Source of the DNA: Planctomycetota bacterium
Lineage (GTDB): Bacteria > Planctomycetota > Planctomycetia > Pirellulales > Pirellulaceae
DNA: 30,540 nt
Direction: 5' to 3'
NCBI GenBank assembly: GCA_026692885.1
Contig: JAPLNJ010001225.1
Location: 1 to 30,540 of the forward strand
The position numbers and the translations under genes were made by a program. Below the pieces are notes generated by a model that was not told where the DNA came from, did not search any database, and saw nothing but the letters and a program-made list of their open reading frames with translations. Shown here piece by piece: positions 16,521-23,265 of this stretch; position 1 is the stretch's first letter; each line of letters starts with the position of its first letter.

Positions 16521-17873
16521 CTACATGATCTCCTTCAACCGTCCCGCCATCGGGACGTCGTCCGCGGCGGTCGGTGTCACGGTCAGTGGCAGCCCCAGCG
16601 GATTGGGCAACTGCCCCTCGGGGTCGAACCCCATCAATTCATAAATGCTGCCGAGGAGGTCGCACGGGTAGACCGGGCGGTCCTGGACCTCTTCCCCTTT
16701 GGCATCCGAGGAACCGACGACGCGTCCTCCCTTGAATCCGCCCCCGGCGACGAGTGCGGAGAAAACCTTGCCGTAATGGTTGCGGCCGCCGTTCCAGGGC
16801 GCTCCCCAGTCGATCTTGGGCGTGCGGCCGAACTCGCCGCAGCACCAGACGATCGTGCTGTCCAACAGGCCGTGCTCCGACAGGTCGGCCAGGAGCGTCG
16901 CCAGCCCCCGGTCCAGGTCCGGCAGCAATTGACGCATCGCCCGGAAGTTGTCCGTGTGCGAATCCCAGCCGCCGAAGTTGATGGTGATGTAGGGCACGCC
17001 GCGCTGGACCAGACGCCGCGCCGCCAGGCAGCTCTGGCCAAACCGCGTGCGGGAGACCCAGGTGCCCCAGTTCACGTCGTATCGCTTGCGGACCTCGTCG
17101 GTCTCCTGGGAGAGATCGAACGCCTTGGCACCGTCCCCCAGGATCATGTCGTAGGCTTGGTCCTCCGCTTGATAGAAGACCGTGAGTGCCGGATCGTCTT
17201 TGAGGGCGCTCCCCAGGGTGTTGAGCTTGCGGAGCAACTCGCGCCGCTTGGCTTGCTGCTGGTCGTTGAGGCCCGGGGAAACGACGCCGTCGACCATGAA
17301 CTTCTGCTGCGCCGGGTCGCCGCCGGTGGCGAACGGCATGTGGCGCGCTCCCAGAAAGCCGGATTCAGAGAACCGCCCCTGCGACTGGGTGAGCACGATG
17401 TAGGGCGGAATCAGCCCCTTGTATCCGGCCTCGTAGCCCTTGAACAGCGAGACCACGGCCCCAGCGCAAGGGAAGACCAGCCGATCGCCGGGTCGTCGGC
17501 CGGTCTGCGTCAGATAGGCCGCCGTCTCGTGGCCGTTGTCGCCGTGGGTCATGCTGCGGATGAGCGAGAACTTGTCCGCCTGCTTGGCCAGCAACGGGAG
17601 CAGCTCGCCGATGCGGATGCCATCCACGTTGGTGGCAAGGGGGTTGTTCAACGGCCCGCAGTAGTCGTTGCCCGCGGCCGGCTTGGGATCAAAGGAGTCC
17701 AGGTGCGGCGGCCCGCCGGACAGCCAAATCTGAATCACCGACTTGGCCTTGGCCGGCTTGGCATCGGCTGCCCGTCCGGTCTGGCCGGCCAAGAGCGCTG
17801 CGCCCGCGCTGCACAAGCCATACCGCAAGACCTCCCGACGCGACAGCCGCGGATCGGGCGTGTTCGACAACAT
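16521..17873 (-). CDS. DUF1501 family protein with Tat signal
   Basis: The protein is 450 residues; the ATG at 17873 is preceded by GGAGG with four bases between. The N-terminus has a twin-arginine signal (SRREVLRYGLCSAGAALLAG), so the protein is probably exported folded. The rest is the DUF1501 domain, an alkaline-phosphatase/sulfatase-like fold: VIQIWLSGGPPHLDSFDPKP near the start, FSLIRSMTHGDNGHETAAY, ITINFGGWDSHTDNF, STIVWCCGEFGRTPKI and GRNHYGKVFSALVAGGG. These His/Asp positions match the metal site expected of the superfamily. The length is usual. In Planctomycetes this gene normally sits next to a DUF1549/DUF1553 gene. Here a transposase has come between them. The molecular function is not established. 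Confidence 0.93.
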   Translation of the reverse strand: MLSNTPDPRLSRREVLRYGLCSAGAALLAGQTGRAADAKPAKAKSVIQIWLSGGPPHLDSFDPKPAAGNDYCGPLNNPLATNVDGIRIGELLPLLAKQADKFSLIRSMTHGDNGHETAAYLTQTGRRPGDRLVFPCAGAVVSLFKGYEAGYKGLIPPYIVLTQSQGRFSESGFLGARHMPFATGGDPAQQKFMVDGVVSPGLNDQQQAKRRELLRKLNTLGSALKDDPALTVFYQAEDQAYDMILGDGAKAFDLSQETDEVRKRYDVNWGTWVSRTRFGQSCLAARRLVQRGVPYITINFGGWDSHTDNFRAMRQLLPDLDRGLATLLADLSEHGLLDSTIVWCCGEFGRTPKIDWGAPWNGGRNHYGKVFSALVAGGGFKGGRVVGSSDAKGEEVQDRPVYPCDLLGSIYELMGFDPEGQLPNPLGLPLTVTPTAADDVPMAGRLKEIM

Positions 17874-17929
17874 GGATCCTCCCTCCGGTGATTCAGGTTC
17901 GATGCTTATGCGATCAACTCCTCGCCCTT

Positions 17930-17989
17930 GTGGCGTAAGCTTCCAGCTTGCGATGGCACTAGCTGCCGCAAGCTGGAAGCTTACACCAC
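17930..17989. repeat. REP palindrome (family B) downstream of the RAYT
   Basis: Arms 17930-17952 and 17967-17989 are 23 bases each with one mismatch; the signature is GTGGYGTAAGCTTCCAGCTT. The RAYT stop codon (17981-17983) lies inside the right arm. Confidence 0.9.
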
Positions 17990-18685
17990 CCTGGGAATCG
18001 CGTCGCCCGGCTTGAGCCCTAGCTCCTTACGGATGCGCGCTGACGACCATCGGTACTCCTCCGCCGTAGCTGCGATGCCTGCCTTGACAGGGTTGTTTTC
18101 AATGTAGTAGAGAATCCGCAACATTTCCGCTTCATCTCGCGCCCAGTGGTCAAAGGTCTGGTGCTGCCAGTACACGCCCGTTTCGCCTCGGACACGATTA
18201 CACATCGTCGCAGTGTAACTTTGGATACTATGCGAAATGACCTCGCGAGGCGTGCGTTGCTTTGAAGCCTCCGCACTCGCTCGGGTCACCGCGTCGACGG
18301 ACCACGCTTCATCCGGCAGGAACAGCCAATGGTGATGGCTAGGCATGACGACAAACGCCAGCAGTCGATAACGCTCGTTGGCGAAGTGCAAAAAGGCGTT
18401 TTGAACGATGGCAGCTTGCCGCTCGTCCTTCAGGTGACACACCGGCGACTCGCCGTCCAGCAGTTGATCGACGAAGCCGAACAACAACGCATGTTTGTGG
18501 TGTTCCCACTCGGGCTCTGTCATCTTCTGGGGGCGTGGACGAGCTTCGAGCTCTTCGCGATACCTGTTGATGCGCGACAACCCCGAGGCCGGTAAGCTGC
18601 CCTCCAGGCAGCCCGTGATGAAGATAGGGTGCCCCTCGACATCCTGGTGTGGTAAGCGGCGTCTTCGGAAGATCATGTCAGTCAT
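17981..18685 (-). CDS. REP-associated tyrosine transposase (RAYT, Y1/HUH family)
   Basis: The protein is 234 residues. The HUH motif is in VVMPSHHHWLF (His117 and His119). The likely catalytic tyrosine is Tyr157 in SIQSYTATMCNR, followed by the family-typical VYWQHQTFDHWARDEAEM and YYIENNPVKAGI, then YRWSSAR. This is the single-strand nuclease family that mobilises REP palindromes. The start at 18685 has no good RBS; ATG at 18676 is an alternative. Matching family-B palindromes lie on both sides (17930-17989 and 18691-18815). The locus interrupts the spacing between the DUF1549/DUF1553 gene and the DUF1501 gene without breaking either. All catalytic residues appear present, so it may be active. 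Confidence 0.92.
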   Translation of the reverse strand: MTDMIFRRRRLPHQDVEGHPIFITGCLEGSLPASGLSRINRYREELEARPRPQKMTEPEWEHHKHALLFGFVDQLLDGESPVCHLKDERQAAIVQNAFLHFANERYRLLAFVVMPSHHHWLFLPDEAWSVDAVTRASAEASKQRTPREVISHSIQSYTATMCNRVRGETGVYWQHQTFDHWARDEAEMLRILYYIENNPVKAGIAATAEEYRWSSARIRKELGLKPGDAIPRVV

Positions 18686-18690
18686 GGTTA

Positions 18691-18815
18691 GTGGGGCAAG
18701 CGTCCCAGCTTGCCAGTTCGCGTGGGGTAAGCTTCTAGCTTGCCGATGAGACGTTTTCTGCTAATGATCCATGTTCCTTGTAACACCCGCAACGCAAGCT
18801 GGAAGCTTACGCCAC
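18691..18815. repeat. REP palindromes (family B) upstream of the RAYT, three half-units
   Basis: Half-units are at 18691-18713 (a diverged GTGGGGCAAGCGTCCCAGCT), 18722-18744 (GTGGGGTAAGCTTCTAGCTT) and, inverted, 18794-18815 (GCAAGCTGGAAGCTTACGCC). The last ends six bases before the stop of the DUF1549/DUF1553 gene. The arrangement resembles a BIME. Confidence 0.85.
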
Positions 18816-18820
18816 TTTCC

Positions 18821-20500
18821 TCAATGTCGGTAGCAAAACTCCGGACTGTTGATAAGAGCCCAAAAAAGGTCTCGCGGCCCCCCGTCGGCCCAGGTGTCTC
18901 GAACGTGCGTCTTCGCAATTTCCAGCTCCTCGTCCGACGGCATCCGCGAGAGAATCGTGAGGTAGATTTCCACGATGTTCTCCGGCCTTTTGGGGTCGGA
19001 CCCCAGCAGGGCTCGCAGCTTCCGGCTGCTCTCCATCTTTCGCCGGACATGGCTGGAATTCAACAGGTGCAGCCGCTGCGCTGCGGTGGGGCGCTGGTTG
19101 CGGTCCGACTCCAAACCGGTGTCGCGCGACGACCGCCCGAACTTCTCCAGGAACGGACTGGTGATGCTGGCGTCGGCCAGGGCCACGGCGCGCTGGTTCT
19201 CGGGCATGAACGTGTACGGCTCCGGAATGATGCTGGCATACTGCTCGGTCGTACCGGTGATCTGGCACACGGCGTCGATCAGCACCTCGGCCTCCAAGGG
19301 GCGGAGCGGATACTGCGCGAAATTCGCCTCCCCCCTGGGATCGTCGCTCCTGCGGACGCACGACAACTGATATGTCGTCGAGTTGAGGATCCGTCGGTAA
19401 AGATGCTTCAGGTCGTAGCGAGCCGCGATCAGGTCCTGTTCGAGGAAGGCCAACAGTTCGGGATTGGCGGGCGGATTATTGCCCCGGCCGATAGGATTGC
19501 CTGTAGGACGGGTCTCCGAACCCGTCCCCGCCGGCTTCGGAGAGCCGTCGTACGTGATTAGCTTTTCCGCCGGGGCATTATTCGGACGGATATCGTCCGC
19601 GGGGTGGATCATCCCCCGGCCTAACAGCCAGAACCAGACGCGGTTGACGACGTTCCGGGCGAACCAAGGATTCTTCGGGCTGATCAACCAATCGGCAAAC
19701 GCCCTGCTCGGATCCTCGCCCGGCGCGAGTCGGACGGGGGCCGAGTCGGGAAAGGCGGCCGCCCGGAGCGATTCCAGGCCCGGCTGGCTGTGGGCCTTAT
19801 CGAGATCGAACAGGACGATCTCTTCCTTCCATTCGACGGTGGGCTTATACGCAATCTGCGAGAAGAAGGCCGCCATACCCGACCAGCGCTGTGGGGGCCA
19901 GCTCTCCGGCCGCACGCCCATGAAGCAGAGCGCCACGGCCTGGGCGATGGCCTGCGGCTCGCGGCTCTGCACGGCGCGGTAGAAGTTCACTTGCGGGTCG
20001 CGGAAGTTGCTGCCGCTGCCCGTGAGCAGCTCGCGGACGAACCGGTCGTACGGCAGGTTCTCCTTGACGCCCGTGCGAATCCAGCGGTGATAGGCCTGCA
20101 CCGCGTTGGGCCAGAGTTTGATGGGGAACTCGGACTTGACCCGCAGCAGGTCGCACCACTTCATGGCCCAGTAGTCGGCGAACTCGTCGCGATCCAGGAG
20201 ACGATCGATCAGTTTGCGGCGTTTGTCGCGATCCGCATCCTGCAAGAACTGTCGGGACTCGTCGGCTGTCGGGAGCGTGCCGATCACGTCCAGGTAGGCC
20301 CGGCGCACAAAGACGCCGTCGGAGCACACCCGAGCGGGAGTGATTCCCAGTTGTTTCAGCCTGCCGAGGACGAGTTCGTCAATCCGGCCTTGGGCAAGCG
20401 GCTCGGCGTCGCCTTCGAAGACGCTACTCGGTGATCCGGCTTCGGCCCGTTCGGGATCAGCCGTGGCCGCCACCAGGACAAGGACGATTATCAGGTGCAT
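18821..20500 (-). CDS. DUF1549/DUF1553 protein (short PSD1-like form) with an in-frame repeat insertion
   Basis: The protein is 559 residues from ATG 20500, which begins a signal peptide (MHLIIVLVLVAATA). The frame is open 77 codons further, but that part runs through a palindromic repeat and is not credible. Residues about 45-240 are DUF1549 (RIDELVLGRLKQLGI, FVRRAYLDVIGTLPT, RLLDRDEFADYWAMKWCDLL, NLPYDRFVRELLT). Residues about 275-555 are DUF1553 (NPWFARNVVNRVWFWLLGRG, PPANPELLAFLEQDL, LYRRILNSTTYQLS, PLRPLEAEVLIDAV, LYLTILSRMPSDEEL-like end, FWALINSPEF). No cytochrome c CxxCH domain is present, so it is the short form. About 34 residues after DDIRPNN are foreign and come from a family-A palindrome; the frame is kept. 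Usual partner of DUF1501. Confidence 0.9.
   Translation of the reverse strand: MHLIIVLVLVAATADPERAEAGSPSSVFEGDAEPLAQGRIDELVLGRLKQLGITPARVCSDGVFVRRAYLDVIGTLPTADESRQFLQDADRDKRRKLIDRLLDRDEFADYWAMKWCDLLRVKSEFPIKLWPNAVQAYHRWIRTGVKENLPYDRFVRELLTGSGSNFRDPQVNFYRAVQSREPQAIAQAVALCFMGVRPESWPPQRWSGMAAFFSQIAYKPTVEWKEEIVLFDLDKAHSQPGLESLRAAAFPDSAPVRLAPGEDPSRAFADWLISPKNPWFARNVVNRVWFWLLGRGMIHPADDIRPNNAPAEKLITYDGSPKPAGTGSETRPTGNPIGRGNNPPANPELLAFLEQDLIAARYDLKHLYRRILNSTTYQLSCVRRSDDPRGEANFAQYPLRPLEAEVLIDAVCQITGTTEQYASIIPEPYTFMPENQRAVALADASITSPFLEKFGRSSRDTGLESDRNQRPTAAQRLHLLNSSHVRRKMESSRKLRALLGSDPKRPENIVEIYLTILSRMPSDEELEIAKTHVRDTWADGGPRDLFWALINSPEFCYRH
19503..19553. repeat. palindromic repeat, family A copy 2, inside the DUF1553 coding sequence
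   Basis: Arms 19503-19526 and 19530-19553. It is translated in the DUF1553 frame as part of the segment LITYDGSPKPAGTGSETRPT. Its right flank (CCGCCGGGGC at about 19567-19576) resembles the flank of copy 4 (CCGCCGGGAC), so the inserted unit is longer than the palindrome itself. Confidence 0.85.
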
Positions 20501-20571
20501 GGTACTGTTCCGGCTATGCCAAGCGCGTGGTGCAGGACTCTTAGAGCCTATCCCAGAACCGACTTCAGCCT

Positions 20572-20643
20572 GTACGACGGCCCTCCGAGGCCGTCGGGAA
20601 CCCTCGCATTCCCGGTCTCGACGGCCTCGGAGGGCCATCGTAC
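20572..20643. repeat. palindromic repeat, family A copy 3
   Basis: Arms 20572-20596 and 20619-20643 match at 24 of 25 positions. It lies 72 bases upstream of the DUF1549/DUF1553 start. It is the best-preserved of the four copies. Confidence 0.9.
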
Positions 20644-20734
20644 GGGCATTTTGGGGCGGGTCATGGAACACTGGCGAGTCTGGACAATAGGGCCTCTCTG
20701 TCGTGATCCGAATTGTCGTCAATATAGCCAACTC

Positions 20735-20757
20735 GCCCGTGGTGCAATACCACGGGC
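20735..20757. repeat. 9-bp hairpin, family D
   Basis: GCCCGTGGT pairs exactly with ACCACGGGC around the five-base loop GCAAT. A related hairpin with CCACGGG arms is at 30487-30505. In the rest of the gap 20501-20831 I see no gene. Confidence 0.7.
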
Positions 20758-20831
20758 GTCAACCTTACGCATCCGCATATCCAACCGCTGGTTGGGCGGG
20801 ACCGCTGCTGGAGGCGGCGAAGAACTAGTCC

Positions 20832-21119
20832 GTGAACGAAATCTTGCGATCAATCACGCGCGAGCAACCGTCGGACGAGATGGACGAAGCGGCCCGCGTG
20901 ACGCTCGGTCGCCGTCGGGCCAGCGCCGCCCTCACGCTGTTGCGACTTGGAGAACGCGACCAGACGTTCGACGCGTTGCGCGTGAAGGATGACCCCGAAT
21001 CGTTGACGCAGTTCGTGCACCGCTCGTGTCCATGGTCCGTGCCGCCACAGATTCTGCTCGACTGCGTCACTCGGGCGGACGCCCGTCGCCAGGACCTTCT
21101 GGGTGACGAACGCCCCTGA
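20832..21119 (+). pseudogene. HEAT-like fragment of a SUMF1/kinase-associated protein
   Basis: The frame is 95 residues from a GTG without a ribosome binding site. The segment VTLGRRRASAALTLLRLGE followed by PESLTQFVHRS resembles the HEAT-like region that precedes the formylglycine-generating-enzyme (SUMF1) domain in large planctomycete proteins. The usual several hundred residues before and after it are absent, so it is probably a decayed piece. It ends in TGA only a few bases before the SUMF1-like Asn-rich stretch, which is in another frame, suggesting a deletion joined the two ends of one former gene. Assigned from memory of the family pattern. Confidence 0.5.
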
Positions 21120-21373
21120 TCGCGTTCGGCTCGAACCGGGTGAAGCGAGGCGGGAGCTGGAACAACTCCGCCAGGAACTGCCGTGCGGCGAACCGGAACA
21201 GGAACAACCCGTCGAACCCGAACAACAACCCGGGCTTCCGCGTGGCCTTGAGCTCCGCAGGACAGTCGAAGTTCCCTGACCAGACGGAACCGACCGCTTG
21301 CCAGTCCCGCGGGACGTCCAAGTTCCGTTGGGCGAACACGGGCACTCGGAATCGCCCGAAGTCAGGACCGTGA
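21119..21373 (+). other. SUMF1-tail / DGR template- or variable-repeat-like stretch
   Basis: Read from 21119, the frame gives IAFGSNRVKRGGSWNNSARN, then CRAANRNRNNPSNPNNNPGF and RVALSSAG, ending in TGA at 21371-21373. RGGSWNN...RN...NN..GFR is the C-terminal C-type-lectin/FGE motif of SUMF1 proteins, and is also where diversity-generating retroelements (DGRs) diversify their target. Twelve Asn codons fall within about 33 codons and every one is AAC, the adenine-rich pattern of a DGR template repeat. The GTG at 21140 is the only start-like codon and lacks an RBS, so this is probably not translated as such. No reverse transcriptase or Avd gene is in the window. Confidence 0.55.
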
Positions 21374-21447
21374 GCCGGAGCGAGTTGGGGGCGGAAAGCG
21401 TCCGAGCGCTGCAAGGGTGCGTCGAATTGCGATAATTGCCGGCCGAT

Positions 21448-21798
21448 TCATCCCCACAGCGACGATCGTCGCCCGGCCGGGGTCTGCCCCGCCAACCGCC
21501 AGCCACTTGCCCAGACGAAATGATCTGCCCAGCGATCGCGCCGGGGATGGGAGAGCGGAACGAGATGCTTCGTCAAGGGATCAGGTGCTTCGGTCCGCGC
21601 GGCTTTCCGCAGCGAGCAGGTGACACAAGCCAGCGCAAGGTTGTCGGCGGTGGTGGCTCCTTGGGCGATGGCCGGTTGGATGTGGTCCACGTGAAATGTC
21701 GCTTCCTGGGAGGTCTGCGGCAGACAACAGTATTCGCAGACGTTCCCGGCGCGTTTGCGCACCAGCTTTGTCAGACTCGTCGCAATGTGCTGGCTCAT
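21448..21798 (-). CDS. HNH endonuclease, 3' end frameshifted (original end about 21362)
   Basis: The protein is 116 residues; its ATG at 21798 overlaps the stop of the preceding gene (ATGA). The HNH core is complete: CEYC near residues 20-23, FHVDHIQP, DNLALACVTCSLRKA, then LSHPRRDRWADHFVWASGWR. Such proteins bind a structural zinc through the two CxxC pairs and cut DNA with the His-Asn-His metal site. The predicted end RRSSLWG is abnormal. If one base is restored near 21472, the next frame reads TIVAVGMNRPAIIAIRRTLA and continues to TGA at 21362, which is the usual C-terminus of this family. A one-base deletion, or an assembly error, is therefore likely. The catalytic core is unaffected. Confidence 0.85.
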   Translation of the reverse strand: MSQHIATSLTKLVRKRAGNVCEYCCLPQTSQEATFHVDHIQPAIAQGATTADNLALACVTCSLRKAARTEAPDPLTKHLVPLSHPRRDRWADHFVWASGWRLAGQTPAGRRSSLWG

Positions 21799-22022
21799 GA
21801 GGCTCGGCGCTTTGCCGCCAATTCCGCGCGCAATCGCATCAGGGGTAACATGTCGACTAGTTCGGTCAGCGCCGCTGCCTCGCGCCGCTCGCGCGGGACG
21901 AGCTGGCCCTCACGGTCCTGCCGATCGAGCAACTCCTGCAGCCTCTGATGCAACGGCCGAGGCAGTCGGAACTGCTGCCAATCTTTCGGTAAATCTAACT
22001 CTAACAACACGGAGCGGGACAT
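21795..22022 (-). CDS. small helical protein paired with the HNH nuclease
   Basis: The protein is 75 residues from ATG 22022, which follows CAGGAAACCGATC; the frame is open upstream but without a better start. It is charged and mostly helical: LELDLPKDWQQFRLPRPLHQ then RLQELLDRQDREGQLVPRE and a Leu/Arg-rich tail. A small protein of this kind directly before an HNH gene, with overlapping stop and start, is a common pair in Planctomycetes and Cyanobacteria. Whether it acts as inhibitor, antitoxin or DNA-targeting partner is not known to me. The ATGA overlap implies coupled translation. Confidence 0.75.
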   Translation of the reverse strand: MSRSVLLELDLPKDWQQFRLPRPLHQRLQELLDRQDREGQLVPRERREAAALTELVDMLPLMRLRAELAAKRRAS

Positions 22023-22094
22023 GATCGGTTTCCTGGTTGATCGCGTTTCGCTGGCGGCGGCCTCGAATCCGCCAACATGCTTCACAACGCTCCA

Positions 22095-22682
22095 TTATTC
22101 CGCGTCGCACGTGACCAAACAAGCATGCTGAGCGATTGGGACCTTGGCCGCCGCATCTGCCGCTTTCGTTGCCGCTTCCCCCTTCGCCTCCGCCTTCGCC
22201 CAAGCCAAATCAGCCGCCTTGGCGCAGGCATCCGCCTTGGCGAAAGCCAGGTCTGCCGCCTTCACACAAACCGCCGCATGTTTCGCCGCCTTCGCCCAAG
22301 CCTCCTCTGCCTTCGCCCAAGCCTCTTCCTTCGCCGCCGCCTTCGTCCAAGCCTCCTTCGCCGCCTTCGCGCCGGCCTTCGCGATCCTCGCCCCCGCCTG
22401 CGCCGCTTTGGCCGTCGTCGCCCCTGCCTCCGCCTGCTTCGCGGTCTTCGCCCCCGCCCCCGCCGTCTTGGCCTCATCAGCCTCCTCGACCGCCTTTGCC
22501 CAGGCCTCCTCTGCGTTTGCCCAGGCCTTCACCTTCACCGCAGCCGTCTTCGCCGCCTTCGCGACCGCTTTCGCCGCCTTCTCCGCGGCCTTCGCCGTCT
22601 CCGCCCAAGCTGCGGCCGCATCCTTCGCCTTGGCTTGATCTGGCGCCGATTCTTCGCGCTTTGCCGCCTCGTCTGTGGTCAT
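22095..22682 (-). CDS. Ala/Lys-rich low-complexity coiled-coil protein
   Basis: The protein is 195 residues. The ATG at 22682 has a strong AAAGGAG six bases upstream, which lies in the last codons of the HTH gene; that gene's stop is one base before this ATG. Roughly residues 20-180 are an imperfect repeat built from AKAA, AEEAWAKA and AADLAWAKA, with Trp or Phe recurring at heptad-like intervals. The composition is mostly Ala, Lys and Glu, so a long amphipathic helix or coiled coil is expected. The C-terminus (IPIAQHACLVTCDAE-like) holds two Cys. There is no signal peptide. I do not recognise a function; histone-H1-like DNA binding, LEA-type protection or an adaptor role are all possible. 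The opposite strand is also open because of GCC-phased codons, but only this strand has an RBS. Confidence 0.7.
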   Translation of the reverse strand: MTTDEAAKREESAPDQAKAKDAAAAWAETAKAAEKAAKAVAKAAKTAAVKVKAWANAEEAWAKAVEEADEAKTAGAGAKTAKQAEAGATTAKAAQAGARIAKAGAKAAKEAWTKAAAKEEAWAKAEEAWAKAAKHAAVCVKAADLAFAKADACAKAADLAWAKAEAKGEAATKAADAAAKVPIAQHACLVTCDAE

Positions 22683-22683
22683 G

Positions 22684-23265
22684 TTATGCTCCTTTCTGCT
22701 GCCCGGAATTCTCCGGGATGATCACCCGGGCCGGTCGCCTGGATTTGAACGCCAGATCCCGCGTCACCGTACCCATTCGATTGCAGCACGGCGAGATCCG
22801 GCCGCTAACCGCCGGCAGGTATTCTCGTCGTGCATAACGCTCTGATTGTGCGGCGGCGAATTGGTGGGCGAGGCGAGCGTCGGCGTGGCAGATTTTCTCG
22901 TCGTGCACAACGCTCTGATTTCGGCTTGCACGGCAGGCGCCGCCAAGACCCCGCTCCGCAAAGGGGTCCTTCGCCGTCATTACCACAGTCACTTTCTTTT
23001 GCAGTGCTTCCGCTATGCGATGGAGCATTGACAATGAATGACCTTCGTAGTCGGAATCCTCGAGGCGGCTGATGACAGATTGTGTTGTCCCAACAAGTTC
23101 GGCAAGTCGCCCTTGGGTCAACCTCGCCTCGGTCCTCATGGTATAGATTAGCCGGGCGATCTCTGCATTCGCTCGCTCGGATTCAACAGCAGCCTTTCTC
23201 TCGGGATCGCCCTTCACATACCTGCCACGAAGGATTTCCACTGCGTCGCTGGTCGTCTTAGCCAT
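22684..23265 (-). CDS. XRE-family HTH antitoxin (HigA-like) with an extended tail
   Basis: ATG 23265 is chosen because it overlaps the toxin stop by eight bases, as in higBA pairs. The first 105 residues are the expected domain: TTSDAVEILRGRYVKGDPER, NAEIARLIYTMRTEARLTQG, then the helix-turn-helix LAELVGTTQSVISRLEDSDY and SLSMLHRIAEALQKKVTVVM. Family members usually stop about there. Here the frame runs on for some 88 more residues through two copies of a 34-base repeat, which is probably acquired sequence; the tail has no recognisable domain. The antitoxin should neutralise the toxin and repress the operon at the palindromes near 23790-23835. Its stop is one base before the Ala/Lys-rich gene. 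Confidence 0.85.
   Translation of the reverse strand: MAKTTSDAVEILRGRYVKGDPERKAAVESERANAEIARLIYTMRTEARLTQGRLAELVGTTQSVISRLEDSDYEGHSLSMLHRIAEALQKKVTVVMTAKDPFAERGLGGACRASRNQSVVHDEKICHADARLAHQFAAAQSERYARREYLPAVSGRISPCCNRMGTVTRDLAFKSRRPARVIIPENSGQQKGA
22814..22920. repeat. pair of 34-bp direct repeats inside the antitoxin 3' extension
   Basis: Copies at 22814-22847 and 22887-22920, 73 bases apart, differ at about three positions (core TTCTCGTCGTGCA then AACGCTCTGATT). In protein they give QSVVHDEK and QSERYARRE in different frames of the same strand reading, which argues that the repeat was not selected as protein. Confidence 0.7.

Noticed and set aside
20501..20731. N-terminal extension of the DUF1549/DUF1553 protein to 20731
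   Set aside because: The extra 77 codons translate a palindromic repeat; ATG 20500 starts a proper signal peptide.
22144..22640. Repetitive tract considered as a CRISPR array
   Set aside because: Units are contiguous, imperfect and codon-phased with no spacers; it encodes an Ala/Lys-rich protein.
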